In this document: positions 54,049 through 62,731 of the stretch, piece by piece
How the letters are laid out: each line of letters opens with the position of its first letter
Numbering within the stretch: the first letter of the stretch is position 1
From: Loktanella sp. 3ANDIMAR09
GTDB taxonomy: Bacteria > Pseudomonadota > Alphaproteobacteria > Rhodobacterales > Rhodobacteraceae
Length of the DNA stretch: 64,000 nucleotides
Reading direction: 5' to 3'
NCBI RefSeq assembly: GCF_001420005.1
Contig: NZ_LJAK01000017.1
Span: 1 to 64,000, forward strand
Translations under genes and position numbers: made by a program
Notes under the pieces: model-generated
Told to the model about the DNA's origin: nothing
Databases searched by the model: none
What the model saw: only the letters and a program-made list of their open reading frames with translations

Positions 54049-54801
54049 TCAAGAATGGCGGGTGATGTCCGCCACGGTCGCCCTGGCCAGTGCGTCGCGC
54101 ACCGCCACGCTTGAAAAACTGTGGTCGGTGTCATGCCGGGTCAGTTGCGCCTGCTCGCCCCATATCTCGCGATAGTGTGCGGCGTATTTCATCGGCACGA
54201 CCTCGTCGTTCGTGCCGTGATGGATATGAACAGGACCGGTATAGGCCCGCAGCCCGGCATAGGGATCAAAGCCCGCCAAGACCGAATCAACCAGCGGCTT
54301 GCCGACGAGTTGGCCCGCATGGTCCACCGTGCCACCCTTCATGATCGGATCGATCGGTTTGCCCAGCACATGTCCGCCGTTGATTTCATCCGCGACATAA
54401 GCCGCTGGCGCGAACAATGTCAGTGTGGCGACCCGGTCGGGCATACGGCCCGCGATCACCGCGCTTTCCATAGCACCCAGCGAGTGACCGATCAGGTGCA
54501 CCCCCCCGCCCGGTGCCTGCGCGTCGATCATCGCAGCGATCTGGTCCAGTTCGTCCGGAATCGTGATCTGGTCCATGGTTCCGTCACTTTCCCCATGGCC
54601 AATACGGTCGTACAGGGCCACCGTGATCCCGGCAGCGGCAAGGGCCTGTGCGATCTGCGTGTAGAACCGACGCGGACCAATCCGGTTTGCACTGATCCCG
54701 TGATTGAACAGCGCCACGCCACGTGGGCGCGCGGCCCCGAAAACCGACCCGACAAGGGTCCGCCCACGGTGTTCGCAGGTCGTCTGGGTCGGAATGATCA
54801 T
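54049..54801 (-). CDS. Alpha/beta hydrolase inserted in the spc ribosomal cluster
   Basis: The 250-residue serine hydrolase has the nucleophile elbow HLIGHSLGAME (Ser about 107) and FNHGISANR as an oxyanion-hole segment. A late Asp lies in HHGTNDEVVP and the His in RHDTDHSFSS, completing the triad. The sequence resembles lysophospholipase/monoacylglycerol-lipase-like enzymes (GVALFNHGIS, VALYDRIGHGES), but the substrate is unknown. It separates rplO from rpmD and is preceded by a strong hairpin, so it is probably an independent unit. Confidence 0.85.
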   Translation of the reverse strand: MIIPTQTTCEHRGRTLVGSVFGAARPRGVALFNHGISANRIGPRRFYTQIAQALAAAGITVALYDRIGHGESDGTMDQITIPDELDQIAAMIDAQAPGGGVHLIGHSLGAMESAVIAGRMPDRVATLTLFAPAAYVADEINGGHVLGKPIDPIMKGGTVDHAGQLVGKPLVDSVLAGFDPYAGLRAYTGPVHIHHGTNDEVVPMKYAAHYREIWGEQAQLTRHDTDHSFSSVAVRDALARATVADITRHS

Positions 54802-54864
54802 CAGGCTACCTCACTTGTCCCCGGTCAAACCATGATAGGCCACAGGCAGTTCCCCAAACGCAAG

Positions 54865-54890
54865 ACGCCCCGCCGGTCAGGGCGGGGCGT
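54865..54890 (-). terminator. Terminator after the DUF1127 gene
   Basis: ACGCCCCGCC and GGCGGGGCGT form a 10-bp stem with a 6-nt loop in the gap between the DUF1127 gene and the hydrolase gene, followed on the minus strand by CTTGCGTTTG. Confidence 0.7.
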
Positions 54891-54914
54891 TTTCAATCAG
54901 TCTGGTCGCAACGC

Positions 54915-55127
54915 TCAGGCGGCCAGTGCGGCTGCTTCGCTTGCCACGGTCGGGATCATGCCGCGGGTCAGGCCGATGTCGGCCAGTTCGTAATCGGTCA
55001 TGGCCGACAGTTCATCGCGGGTGCGCACATAGGCGCTGCGACGGGCTGCCGCAGTGCGCACGCGTGCGGCAATGCGGCCCAGCAGTGTGTCGGTGTTCGT
55101 GGCGGTGAATGTGTTTGCAAAAGTCAT
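54915..55127 (-). CDS. DUF1127 (YjiS-like) small protein
   Basis: The 70-residue protein carries the DUF1127 core near its C-terminus: RDELSAMTDYELADIGLTRG with the conserved L-x-D-IG-L-x-R. Members are common in alphaproteobacteria, bind RNA in some species and respond to phosphate or stress. The start at 55127 has GGACGTACAG upstream. It is flanked on both sides by strong hairpins, so it is a monocistronic unit within the ribosomal cluster. Confidence 0.9.
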   Translation of the reverse strand: MTFANTFTATNTDTLLGRIAARVRTAAARRSAYVRTRDELSAMTDYELADIGLTRGMIPTVASEAAALAA

Positions 55128-55262
55128 CTGTACGTCCTTCGGGTTCAGGTGCCCGCGGTACTGTGCAGGCCGGTTATCTCTTTCGTGACACTCAGATAGG
55201 CCTGTCGCCCTATGCAAACAACGCACAGCGCGACAGACCCGATATGCAAATGCTGCAACGCA

Positions 55263-55293
55263 GAACGCCCGCAGCGTGCTGCTGCGGGCGTTC
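55263..55293 (-). terminator. Strong hairpin after rpmD
   Basis: GAACGCCCGCAGC and GCTGCGGGCGTTC form a perfect 13-bp stem with a 5-nt loop, 26 bp past the rpmD stop. The stem ends the rplB-rpmD part of the ribosomal cluster, although its T-run is short. Confidence 0.75.
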
Positions 55294-55318
55294 CAAAATC
55301 CGACCAAAGAAAGAGGGT

Positions 55319-55507
55319 TTAGCCCTTTTCCTCGACGATCTGCACCAGGTGCGGAATCGAATTCACCATGCCACGGACCGAAGGTGTGTCTTCCAGTTCG
55401 CGGGTGCGGTGCATCTTGTTCAGGCCCAGACCGATCAGGGTCTTGCGCTGCTTCTCGGGGCGACGGATGGGCGAACCCACCTGCTTGACGACGATTGTTT
55501 TAGCCAT
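55319..55507 (-). CDS. rpmD: 50S ribosomal protein L30
   Basis: The 62-residue L30 reads [20 protein letters not shown], then [20 protein letters not shown]. The start at 55507 is two codons inside the open frame. It lies 13 bp after rpsE. Confidence 0.97.
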   Translation of the reverse strand: MAKTIVVKQVGSPIRRPEKQRKTLIGLGLNKMHRTRELEDTPSVRGMVNSIPHLVQIVEEKG

Positions 55508-55520
55508 TGTCATCTACTCC

Positions 55521-56123
55521 TTATGCGTCAGCGGTTGCTTCGGCATCGGTGGCGTTGTGTGCCACGTCAGACTGCTGATCGACGTTGTTCTGCTTGGGCA
55601 GAATGTCGGCGACCTTCTTGCCACGACGCTGTGCCACGTTGCGGGGCGACTGTTCCTTGCGGAGGCCGTCCAGCGTGGCGCGGATCATGTTGTAAGGGTT
55701 CTGGGAACCCAGCGACTTGGACACGACGTCCTGCACACCCAGCATCTCGAACACGGCACGCATCGGACCACCGGCGATGATACCGGTACCGGCGGGTGCC
55801 TGACGCATCACGACGCGGCCAGCGCCGTGGCGGCCTTCCATGTCGTGGTGCAGCGTCCGGCCGTCCTTGAGAGCGACGCGGATCATGTTGCGCTTGGCGG
55901 ATTCGGTTGCCTTGCGGATCGCCTCGGGGACCTCTTTGGCCTTGCCCTTGCCGAAACCGACGCGACCCTTCTGGTCGCCGACAACGACGAGTGCGGCAAA
56001 GCCGAAACGCTTACCACCCTTGACGGTCTTGGACACGCGGTTGATGGCGACCAGACGGTCGGCAAATTCCGGTGCTTGTTCTTCGCGGCGGCCGCGGCCA
56101 CCCCGGTTATCACGTTCTGCCAT
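55521..56123 (-). CDS. rpsE: 30S ribosomal protein S5
   Basis: The 200-residue S5 has the N-terminal double-stranded-RNA-binding fold ([20 protein letters not shown]), [20 protein letters not shown] and the C-terminal core [21 protein letters not shown] tail of about 30 residues ([20 protein letters not shown]) extends beyond the usual end. The start at 56123 follows AGGACG. Confidence 0.97.
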   Translation of the reverse strand: MAERDNRGGRGRREEQAPEFADRLVAINRVSKTVKGGKRFGFAALVVVGDQKGRVGFGKGKAKEVPEAIRKATESAKRNMIRVALKDGRTLHHDMEGRHGAGRVVMRQAPAGTGIIAGGPMRAVFEMLGVQDVVSKSLGSQNPYNMIRATLDGLRKEQSPRNVAQRRGKKVADILPKQNNVDQQSDVAHNATDAEATADA

Positions 56124-56231
56124 GTCTGGCGTCCTTTCTGTGTCAGGCTCGCGCCTTGTGGATACGATCGCAGTGCCCCACCGGGCCCCGATCATCGAGA
56201 CGGCCCCACCAGGGGGCCGCCTGCGTTTGGT

Positions 56232-56591
56232 TTAGATCTTCAGGCCAGCTTCACGGGCGGCGTCGGCGACAGCCTTCACCTTGCCGTGGAACAGGAAACC
56301 ACCGCGGTCGAAATAGGCTTCTTCCACGCCGGCTTTCTTGGCGCGCTCGGCAATCGCCGCGCCCACCTTCTTGGCGGCCTCGATGTTGTTGGTGCCGACG
56401 ACGCCCAGATCTTTCTCCAGCGTGGAGGCAGAGGCGACGGTCACACCGTTCACATCGTCGATCAGCTGAACGCTGATGTTCTTGTTGCTGCGGTGGACGC
56501 TCAGACGCATCCGGCCAGCATTGACGCTGCGCAGCTTGTTCCGGACGCGCAGACGGCGCTTGAGGAACAGGGTTCTTTTGCTGTTGGCCAT
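56232..56591 (-). CDS. rplR: 50S ribosomal protein L18
   Basis: The 119-residue L18 has the 5S-rRNA-binding start [35 protein letters not shown] and the C-terminal [20 protein letters not shown]. The start codon lies 1 bp after the rplF stop. Confidence 0.97.
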   Translation of the reverse strand: MANSKRTLFLKRRLRVRNKLRSVNAGRMRLSVHRSNKNISVQLIDDVNGVTVASASTLEKDLGVVGTNNIEAAKKVGAAIAERAKKAGVEEAYFDRGGFLFHGKVKAVADAAREAGLKI

Positions 56592-56592
56592 G

Positions 56593-57126
56593 TTACTTCT
56601 TCTTCCCTTCTTTACGGAAGATGTACTCATCTTTGTACTTGATACCCTTGCCCTTGTAGGGCTCGGGCTTGCGCCAAGCACGGATGTTCGCTGCGACCTG
56701 ACCAACCTGCTGCTGGTCGATGCCCTCGACGATGATCTCGGTCTGCTTTGGGGCCGTCACGGTGACGCCCTCGGGCACGTCGAAGTTCACGTCGTGGCTG
56801 TAACCCAGCGCCAGCTTCAGGACGTTGCCCTGCATCTGTGCCCGGTAACCCACACCGTTGATCTCAAGCTCTTTCTTGAAGCCGGTGGTCACACCGGTCA
56901 CAAGGTTCGACACCTGCGTGCGGGTCATGCCCCACTGCTGGCGTGCGCGCTTGGATTTGCCGCGCGGCGTCACGCTGACTGCGCCGTCTTCGACCGTCAG
57001 TGTCACATCGTCGGTCGCCTTGAAGCTGCGGGTCCCCTTGGGGCCCTTCACTTCGATGGTCTGGCCGGAGACTTTCGCCTCAACCCCGGAGGGCAGCTCG
57101 ACCGGTTTTTTACCAATACGAGACAT
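56593..57126 (-). CDS. rplF: 50S ribosomal protein L6
   Basis: The 177-residue L6 starts [20 protein letters not shown], with two L6 repeats and the signature [20 protein letters not shown] at the end. The start at 57126 follows GGAGGGAC and replaces a longer frame to 57192. Confidence 0.98.
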   Translation of the reverse strand: MSRIGKKPVELPSGVEAKVSGQTIEVKGPKGTRSFKATDDVTLTVEDGAVSVTPRGKSKRARQQWGMTRTQVSNLVTGVTTGFKKELEINGVGYRAQMQGNVLKLALGYSHDVNFDVPEGVTVTAPKQTEIIVEGIDQQQVGQVAANIRAWRKPEPYKGKGIKYKDEYIFRKEGKKK

Positions 57127-57136
57127 CAGTCCCTCC

Positions 57137-57529
57137 TTAGAATACGGTGCAAAGCACTTCGCCGCCAACATTGGCTGCGCGTGCATTTGCATCAGACATC
57201 ACACCCTTGGGGGTGGAGACAATCGACACGCCCAGGCCCTGACGGACGCTCGGCAGGTCATTGACGGCCATGTAAACACGACGACCGGGCTTGGACACGC
57301 GCTTCACCTCTTGGATGACGGGCGTACCTTCGTAGTACTTCAGCTCGATCGAAAAGGCCGGGTGACCGTCCTTGCCGTCTTTTTTCTCGTAACCGCGGAT
57401 GTAACCTTCGTCAGCCAGCACATCCAGCACCCAGCCACGCAGCTTGGATGCAGGTGTCTCGACCGAGGCCTTGCCGCGCATCTGACCGTTACGGATGCGG
57501 GTCAGCATATCACCGATAGGATCGTTCAT
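57137..57529 (-). CDS. rpsH: 30S ribosomal protein S8
   Basis: The 130-residue S8 starts [20 protein letters not shown] and ends with the 16S-binding [20 protein letters not shown]. In E. coli S8 is the autoregulator of spc by binding mRNA near rplE; whether that holds here was not assessed. Confidence 0.98.
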   Translation of the reverse strand: MNDPIGDMLTRIRNGQMRGKASVETPASKLRGWVLDVLADEGYIRGYEKKDGKDGHPAFSIELKYYEGTPVIQEVKRVSKPGRRVYMAVNDLPSVRQGLGVSIVSTPKGVMSDANARAANVGGEVLCTVF

Positions 57530-57541
57530 ACTAAATTCTCC

Positions 57542-57847
57542 TTACCAGCTCGACTTGACCATGCCGGGGATCTCGCCATTGGAACCAAGGTCCCGCAGCG
57601 CGATCCGGCTGATCTTCAGTTTACGATAATACGCGTGCGGACGACCCGTCAGCTGGCAGCGGTTGTGCAGACGCACCTTGCTGGAGTTGCGGGGCAGTTC
57701 GGCCAGCTTCAGGGACGCCTTGAAGCGCTCCTCGACGGGCTTTTCACGGTCGTTGATGATTGCCTTCAGGGCCGCGCGCTTTTCAGCGTACTGCGCCACC
57801 AGGCGTTCGCGCTTTTTCTCGCGCTCGATCATGGATTTCTTAGCCAT
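57542..57847 (-). CDS. rpsN: 30S ribosomal protein S14 (zinc-independent form)
   Basis: The 101-residue S14 starts [20 protein letters not shown] and ends [20 protein letters not shown]. It is the long C-minus form: the CxxC pairs of zinc-binding S14 are absent ([15 protein letters not shown] carries a single Cys). Confidence 0.98.
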   Translation of the reverse strand: MAKKSMIEREKKRERLVAQYAEKRAALKAIINDREKPVEERFKASLKLAELPRNSSKVRLHNRCQLTGRPHAYYRKLKISRIALRDLGSNGEIPGMVKSSW

Positions 57848-57868
57848 ATCTTTGTTCTCCTGACGCGA

Positions 57869-58432
57869 TCAGCTGTTGAAGGGCATGTTGAAGGCTTTCA
57901 ACAGGCTCTTGGCTTCAGCGTCGGTTGCGGCGGTGGTGCAGATCACGATGTCCATGCCCCAGTTCTCGTCGATCTTGTCGAAATTGATCTCGGGGAAGAT
58001 GAGGTGTTCCTTGATGCCGGTGGCATAGTTGCCGCGGCCATCAAAGGATTTGCCAGAGACACCACGGAAGTCGCGGATGCGCGGCATTGCGACGGTGATC
58101 AGGCGGTCCAGGAATTCGTACATGCGGTCACCGCGCAGGGTCACCTTTGCACCCAGGGGCATGTCCTCACGGACGCGGAAGCCGGCGATCGACTTCTTGG
58201 CGCGTGTGGTCATGGCCTTCTGGCCGGCGATGGTCGTCAGGTCTTCCTGAGCGGTCTTCGCCTTCTTGGAGTCGCGCACGGCCTCTGCACCGCAGCCGAT
58301 GTTCAGGACGATCTTGTCCAGCTTCGGAATCTGCATGTCGTTCTTGTAGCCGAATTCTTCCTTCAGCGCAGCGCGGATCGTGTCCATGTACTGCTGCTTC
58401 AGGCGCGGGGTGTAGTTCGCTTGGTCAAGCAT
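57869..58432 (-). CDS. rplE: 50S ribosomal protein L5
   Basis: The 187-residue L5 contains [40 protein letters not shown] and the C-terminal [20 protein letters not shown]. Its ATG shares one base with the rplX stop (TGATG). Confidence 0.98.
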   Translation of the reverse strand: MLDQANYTPRLKQQYMDTIRAALKEEFGYKNDMQIPKLDKIVLNIGCGAEAVRDSKKAKTAQEDLTTIAGQKAMTTRAKKSIAGFRVREDMPLGAKVTLRGDRMYEFLDRLITVAMPRIRDFRGVSGKSFDGRGNYATGIKEHLIFPEINFDKIDENWGMDIVICTTAATDAEAKSLLKAFNMPFNS

Positions 58433-58737
58433 CAGATCGCATCCCCTGTCGTCTTGGCGTAACGCACCTTGTTGTCGCCATCCATGCGGAAACCGACGCG
58501 GGTGGCTTTGCCGTTCGCATCAACAACAGCCAGGTTGCTCAGCTGGATCGGCATCGCCTTGGGCGTGCGGCCACCTTCGCTGGACTGGCTCTGCTTCACG
58601 TGGCGGATCGCCATGTTCACACCTTCGACCACGGCCTTGCCGGCCTTGGGGTCGACGCTCTTGATCTCGCCGGTCAGACCTTTGTCCTTGCCAGCCAGAA
58701 CGATGACCTTGTCACCTTTGCGGAGTTTTGCAGCCAT
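58432..58737 (-). CDS. rplX: 50S ribosomal protein L24
   Basis: The 101-residue L24 has the KOW motif [18 protein letters not shown] and [20 protein letters not shown]. The start lies 2 bp after the rplN stop. Confidence 0.98.
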   Translation of the reverse strand: MAAKLRKGDKVIVLAGKDKGLTGEIKSVDPKAGKAVVEGVNMAIRHVKQSQSSEGGRTPKAMPIQLSNLAVVDANGKATRVGFRMDGDNKVRYAKTTGDAI

Positions 58738-58739
58738 GG

Positions 58740-59108
58740 TTACAGCACCTCCGGAGCGAGAGAGATGATCTTCATGAAGTTCTTTGCACGAAGCTCACGC
58801 ACGACCGGCCCAAAGATACGGGTGCCGACCGGCTCGTTGTTGTTGTTGAGGATGACAGCCGCATTGCGATCGAAACGGATCGCGGTGCCGTCTTCACGGA
58901 ACACTTCCTTGGCGGTGCGCACGACGACAGCTTTGCGCACGTCGCCCTTTTTCACGCGGCCGCGGGGAATGGCCTCTTTCACCGATACGACGATGATATC
59001 GCCGACCGATGCGTAACGACGGTGCGAACCGCCGAGAACCTTGATGCACTGCACACGGCGCGCGCCGCTGTTGTCAGCAACATCCAGGTTGGTCTGCATC
59101 TGGATCAT
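58740..59108 (-). CDS. rplN: 50S ribosomal protein L14
   Basis: The 122-residue L14 starts [20 protein letters not shown] and has the family signature segment [20 protein letters not shown]. Both ends are canonical. It is separated by 83 bp from rpsQ. Confidence 0.98.
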   Translation of the reverse strand: MIQMQTNLDVADNSGARRVQCIKVLGGSHRRYASVGDIIVVSVKEAIPRGRVKKGDVRKAVVVRTAKEVFREDGTAIRFDRNAAVILNNNNEPVGTRIFGPVVRELRAKNFMKIISLAPEVL

Positions 59109-59191
59109 GTGATGTCCTTTTTCGACCTATGGGGTATGCCCGATTTCCGACCGGGGCCCCAGGGTTTCGTTGAATTGGGGGTGGGCGCCGA

Positions 59192-59422
59192 TTAGGACGC
59201 GATCACTTCCCAGCGTTTGGTTTTCGACTTCGGTGCGCATTCCTGAATGCGGACCTGGTCGCCGACGTTGAACGTGTTGTTCTCGTCGTGGGCGCGGTAC
59301 TTCTTGGACTTACGCACTGTCTTGTGCAGCAGCGGGTGCTTGAAGCGACGCTCGACCGACACGGTGACGGTCTGTTCGTTCTGGTTGGAGGTGACGACCC
59401 CGGACAAAATACGCTTTGGCAT
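59192..59422 (-). CDS. rpsQ: 30S ribosomal protein S17
   Basis: The 76-residue S17 starts [20 protein letters not shown] and has the OB-fold core [20 protein letters not shown] and [20 protein letters not shown]. It lies 4 bp after rpmC. Confidence 0.98.
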   Translation of the reverse strand: MPKRILSGVVTSNQNEQTVTVSVERRFKHPLLHKTVRKSKKYRAHDENNTFNVGDQVRIQECAPKSKTKRWEVIAS

Positions 59423-59426
59423 GGGC

Positions 59427-59636
59427 TCAGGCCTCCGAATTGGCCGCGTCAGCGGCTTTCTGGTTGAGAATCGTTTTGACGCGGGCCGCGTTGCGACGTG
59501 CAGCGCGGATCGCGGCGGTGTTTTCCATCTGGCCGGTGGCCTGCTGGAACCGCAGATTGAACGACTCTTTCTTAAGGTTTACAAGCTCTTCCCGCAGTTG
59601 GTCGGGCGTCTTGTCACGCAGTTCGTTGGCTTTCAT
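59427..59636 (-). CDS. rpmC: 50S ribosomal protein L29
   Basis: The 69-residue L29 starts [20 protein letters not shown], with [18 protein letters not shown]. The start at 59636 has AAAGGAT upstream. Its usual upstream neighbour rplP is 1.3 kb away, separated by an oxygenase-like gene and a palindrome cluster. Confidence 0.97.
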   Translation of the reverse strand: MKANELRDKTPDQLREELVNLKKESFNLRFQQATGQMENTAAIRAARRNAARVKTILNQKAADAANSEA

Positions 59637-59838
59637 GCCGTATCCTTTCAACATCACTGGAGGGCCCTTTCGGGTCACCCTGCATCCAGTGGAGTTCGTG
59701 ATGAAGGGGCCTCATAGAAGGGATGCGGCCAGTTGGCAAGGGGTATCCCGTGTTTGCCTTTGCCGACTTTGGTTTACAGCCAGGATGATGCCGCACAGAG
59801 TCCACACCCCGGACGCAATCCAGGGTTGTCTTGGCGTT

Positions 59839-60039
59839 ATGGAACAAATGCACACAATTATTCTCGACAACATCATCGCAGGCATCCGCCCATATTGGCC
59901 GCTTTTCGCAGGCATGTTTGCGGGACTGCTAATACTGCAAATCATCACCAGCCGTTTCCGCATCTGGCGTCGCGAAGCGTTGCGGCAGCACTACCGCGAC
60001 AAGGTCAAACAGAGCCGCAGACGCAGGATGCAACGCTAG
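59839..60039 (+). CDS. Possible small membrane protein, opposite strand to the ribosomal cluster
   Basis: A 66-residue frame starts MEQMHTIILDNIIAGIRPYW, has one membrane segment (PLFAGMFAGLLILQIIT) and a strongly basic tail (RIWRREALRQHYRDK...QSRRRRMQR). Positive charges after a single helix suggest N-out, C-in topology by the positive-inside rule. No clear ribosome site is visible, and a second ATG lies at 59848. It lies between rpmC and the oxygenase-like gene, which converges on it with stops 4 bp apart. Confidence 0.45.
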   Translation: MEQMHTIILDNIIAGIRPYWPLFAGMFAGLLILQIITSRFRIWRREALRQHYRDKVKQSRRRRMQR

Positions 60040-60043
60040 TCGG

Positions 60044-60664
60044 TCAATCCCACCGATAGTTGAAACTCACCGAGATCCGGTCCTCTTCGGCCATGTTCAT
60101 CGGGACCTCGTGGCGCAGCCAGCTTTCCCACAGCAGCACGTCACCCACCTCGGGAGCCACATAGATGAACTGACGCAGTGCCTCGTCCGCGTCCTTGGTG
60201 CGGCCGGGGGCAGCCATCATCATGGCCAGGCGCGGGTCCTCGAACTTGATCGCGGATGTGCCGGACGGCATCGCCACATAGGTCGTGCCGGAAATCACCG
60301 AATGCGGGTGGATGTGGGCGGTGTGGATGCCTCCCTCTGGCAGAATGTTGATCCAGAGGTCTTCGAGCTTCAGCTTCTTGTCGCCCAGATCGAATGACAG
60401 GTCCTGGGCGAATGCCTTTACATGCTTGTCCAACGCCTTTTTCAGCGTCTTGAAGATCGGCATGCGCCACGGCAGGTCCGTCAGCGACGCATAAGACGTA
60501 TAACCCGGAAAGCTGTTTTCCTCGCACCAGTCCTGCCCCGCCTCGTCATCCTCTGCGATGGACAGGCAGGTGGCCTCCAGCTCTTGGGGGTCGATGGGTT
60601 TGCCATGCGCGGACAGGGGCGCTTGGTACAGGCGGGTCACAAAGAGGGATCTGATCTGGGTCAT
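60044..60664 (-). CDS. Putative 2OG-Fe(II) oxygenase-like protein (TIGR02466 type)
   Basis: The 206-residue product has an iron-ligand-like motif HTAHIHPHSVISGTTYVAMP with several His and, 70 residues on, LLWESWLRHEVPMN and EDRISVSFNYRW. These are the His and Arg segments that close the double-stranded beta-helix in this family. The substrate is unknown. The start at 60664 (MTQIRS) is taken; 60673 is in frame. It sits between rplP and rpmC, downstream of a terminator and three palindromes, so it probably has its own promoter. Confidence 0.8.
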   Translation of the reverse strand: MTQIRSLFVTRLYQAPLSAHGKPIDPQELEATCLSIAEDDEAGQDWCEENSFPGYTSYASLTDLPWRMPIFKTLKKALDKHVKAFAQDLSFDLGDKKLKLEDLWINILPEGGIHTAHIHPHSVISGTTYVAMPSGTSAIKFEDPRLAMMMAAPGRTKDADEALRQFIYVAPEVGDVLLWESWLRHEVPMNMAEEDRISVSFNYRWD

Positions 60665-60707
60665 GCGCCACATCTAGCCCCATTGCCGGACCTGCGCCAC
60701 GGGGCGT

Positions 60708-60729
60708 CAGAATTTTCGCGAAAATTCTG
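60708..60729. promoter_or_regulatory. 22-bp perfect palindrome (core GAATTTTCGCGAAAATTC)
   Basis: The 22 bp are perfectly self-complementary about the central CG/CG, 44-65 bp upstream of the oxygenase-like gene start. A related palindrome follows at 60755. Confidence 0.6.
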
Positions 60730-60754
60730 GCACCTCTGGCGGGCCGGGTGGACT

Positions 60755-60771
60755 CGTTTTCGGCGAAAACG
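60755..60771. promoter_or_regulatory. Palindrome CGTTTTCG-G-CGAAAACG
   Basis: Two 8-bp arms surround one central base. The core TTTTCG/CGAAAA is the same as in the palindrome at 60708-60729. The centre-to-centre distance is about 44 bp, roughly four helical turns. The same regulator could bind both sites. Confidence 0.55.
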
Positions 60772-60847
60772 TGTCTGGACCGCACGCAGGGGTGAACGAT
60801 TTATCCCGTTCGGGACAAGCCCTTGATCGCCCGCGCACTTCGCCTCG

Positions 60848-60863
60848 ATTGCCAATTGGCAAT
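60848..60863. promoter_or_regulatory. 16-bp palindrome ATTGCCAATTGGCAAT
   Basis: A perfect palindrome between the rplP terminator and the other two palindromes. Its sequence is unrelated to theirs. Confidence 0.45.
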
Positions 60864-60872
60864 CCAGACGCA

Positions 60873-60902
60873 AAAGGCCCCCACCGCGCGGCAGGGGCCT
60901 TT
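60873..60902 (-). terminator. Rho-independent terminator after rplP
   Basis: AAAGGCCCC and GGGGCCTTT form a 9-bp stem with a 12-nt loop, followed on the minus strand by TTGCG. It lies 24 bp past the rplP stop and would end the rplB-rplP transcript. Confidence 0.75.
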
Positions 60903-60925
60903 CTATCATTAACGCTTGACCGGAT

Positions 60926-61339
60926 TTACCAGTCTTCGCGGACCACGGTGCGGGTCTTGATCGGCAGCTTCATCGCGGCAAGGCGCAGGGCCTCGCGTGC
61001 GGTGACTTCGTCGACACCGTCGATCTCGAACATCACGCGACCCGGCTTGACCTTGGCCGCCCAGAAATCGACGGAACCCTTACCTTTACCCATCCGGACT
61101 TCGACCGGCTTGGAGGTGACGGGCAGATCCGGGAAAATCCGGATCCAGACGCGGCCCTGACGCTTCATGTGACGCGTCATGGCACGACGTGCCGCTTCGA
61201 TCTGGCGTGCGGTGATCCGCTCGGGCTCCAGTGCCTTCAGGCCAAAGGTGCCAAAGTTCAGGTCAAACCCGCCCTTTGCTTCACCCTTGATGCGGCCCTT
61301 GTGCATCTTGCGGAATTTTGTGCGTTTCGGTTGTAGCAT
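60926..61339 (-). CDS. rplP: 50S ribosomal protein L16
   Basis: The 137-residue L16 starts [20 protein letters not shown] and has [20 protein letters not shown] and [20 protein letters not shown]. The start lies 12 bp after rpsC. Its downstream partner rpmC is displaced. Confidence 0.98.
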   Translation of the reverse strand: MLQPKRTKFRKMHKGRIKGEAKGGFDLNFGTFGLKALEPERITARQIEAARRAMTRHMKRQGRVWIRIFPDLPVTSKPVEVRMGKGKGSVDFWAAKVKPGRVMFEIDGVDEVTAREALRLAAMKLPIKTRTVVREDW

Positions 61340-61351
61340 TGGTTCTACTCC

Positions 61352-62068
61352 TTACCGGTCGCGACGCGGGCCACCAGGACCGCGCGGAACAGCGCCTTCC
61401 TGAAGCTCGGCATGTTTGCGATCGTGCGCCTGCGGATCATGTTCCATGATCTCACCTTTGAAGATCCAGACCTTGATCCCGATGATACCATAGGGGGTCA
61501 TTGCCTCGTACAGCGCGTAATCGATGTCGGCCCGCAGGGTATGCAGGGGCACGCGGCCCTCGCGGTACCATTCGGTCCGTGCGATTTCGGCACCGCCCAG
61601 ACGACCGGCGAGGTTCACCCGGATCCCCAGGCCACCCATGCGCATGGTGTTCTGCACCGCACGCTTCATCGCGCGACGGAAGGACACACGGCGTTCCAGC
61701 TGCTGACCGATGTTTTCGGCAACCAGGGCTGCGTCCAACTCGGGCTTGCGCACTTCGACGATGTTCAGGTGCAGTTCGGACGCCGTCAGTTTCGCCAGCT
61801 TCTGACGCAGACCTTCGATGTCTGCACCTTTCTTGCCGATGATGACGCCGGGACGGGCGGCATGGATCGTGACGCGGCACTTGCGGTGCGGACGTTCGAT
61901 GATCACGCGGCTGACGCCGGATTGTGCACATTCCTTGCGGATGAACGCCTTGATGGCCAGGTCTTCCAGCAGTAGATCACCATAGTCCTTGGTGTTTGCA
62001 AACCAGCGGCTGTCCCACGTGCGGTTCACCTGAAGACGCATGCCGATAGGATTAACTTTGTTACCCAT
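61352..62068 (-). CDS. rpsC: 30S ribosomal protein S3
   Basis: The 238-residue S3 has the KH domain ([20 protein letters not shown]) and the C-terminal [20 protein letters not shown] and [19 protein letters not shown]. Its ATG shares one base with the rplV stop (TAATG), so the pair is translationally coupled. Confidence 0.98.
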   Translation of the reverse strand: MGNKVNPIGMRLQVNRTWDSRWFANTKDYGDLLLEDLAIKAFIRKECAQSGVSRVIIERPHRKCRVTIHAARPGVIIGKKGADIEGLRQKLAKLTASELHLNIVEVRKPELDAALVAENIGQQLERRVSFRRAMKRAVQNTMRMGGLGIRVNLAGRLGGAEIARTEWYREGRVPLHTLRADIDYALYEAMTPYGIIGIKVWIFKGEIMEHDPQAHDRKHAELQEGAVPRGPGGPRRDR

Positions 62069-62448
62069 TACGCTTGCTCCTCAACTTGGCGCACCAGAAT
62101 GGTGATTTCAGAGAACGGCTTGACGATCTTGCCGAAACGGCCACGGGCCCGGGGGCGTCCGCGCTTCATCAAGAGGTTCTTGCCCACATAGGCCTCGGCG
62201 ACGATCAGTTCATCGACGTCCAGGTTGTGGTTGTTCTCTGCGTTGGCGATGGCCGACTGCAGGCACTTCTTCACGTCAGCTGCGATGCGCTTCTTGCTGA
62301 AAGTCAGGTCGGTCAATGCCCGCTCGACTTTCTTGCCACGGATCAGCTCTGCGACGAGGTTCAGTTTCTGCGGCGAGGTACGCAGCATGCGCAGTTTTGC
62401 GCGGGCTTCGTTGTCGGCCACGCGGCGGGGATTCTTATCCTTGCTCAT
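62068..62448 (-). CDS. rplV: 50S ribosomal protein L22
   Basis: The 126-residue L22 contains [20 protein letters not shown] and the exit-tunnel loop [20 protein letters not shown]. Its start is 3 bp after rpsS. Confidence 0.98.
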   Translation of the reverse strand: MSKDKNPRRVADNEARAKLRMLRTSPQKLNLVAELIRGKKVERALTDLTFSKKRIAADVKKCLQSAIANAENNHNLDVDELIVAEAYVGKNLLMKRGRPRARGRFGKIVKPFSEITILVRQVEEQA

Positions 62449-62451
62449 GAC

Positions 62452-62730
62452 TTACTTCCGCTTCGCTTTTTTGTCGGCGGCGTGACCGTAATAGGTCCGC
62501 GTCGGGGAATATTCACCGAACTTCTGACCGATCATGTCTTCGCTGACGTTGACGGGGATATGCTTCTTGCCGTTGTACACACCAAAGGTGAGGCCAACGA
62601 ACTGAGGCAGGATGGTGGAGCGACGCGACCAGATCTTGATCACTTCGTTACGACCGCTTTCGCGCGCAGCTTCGGCTTTTTTCAGCACATAAGCGTCGAC
62701 GAACGGGCCTTTCCAGACGGAACGAGCCAT
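62452..62730 (-). CDS. rpsS: 30S ribosomal protein S19
   Basis: The 92-residue S19 starts [20 protein letters not shown] and contains [20 protein letters not shown] and [20 protein letters not shown]. It lies 1 bp after rplB. Confidence 0.98.
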   Translation of the reverse strand: MARSVWKGPFVDAYVLKKAEAARESGRNEVIKIWSRRSTILPQFVGLTFGVYNGKKHIPVNVSEDMIGQKFGEYSPTRTYYGHAADKKAKRK

Positions 62731-62731
62731 A

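Noticed and set aside
56858-58462. 534-residue plus-strand open frame opposite ribosomal protein genes
   Set aside because: It runs antisense through rplF, rpsH, rpsN and rplE, which are unmistakable.
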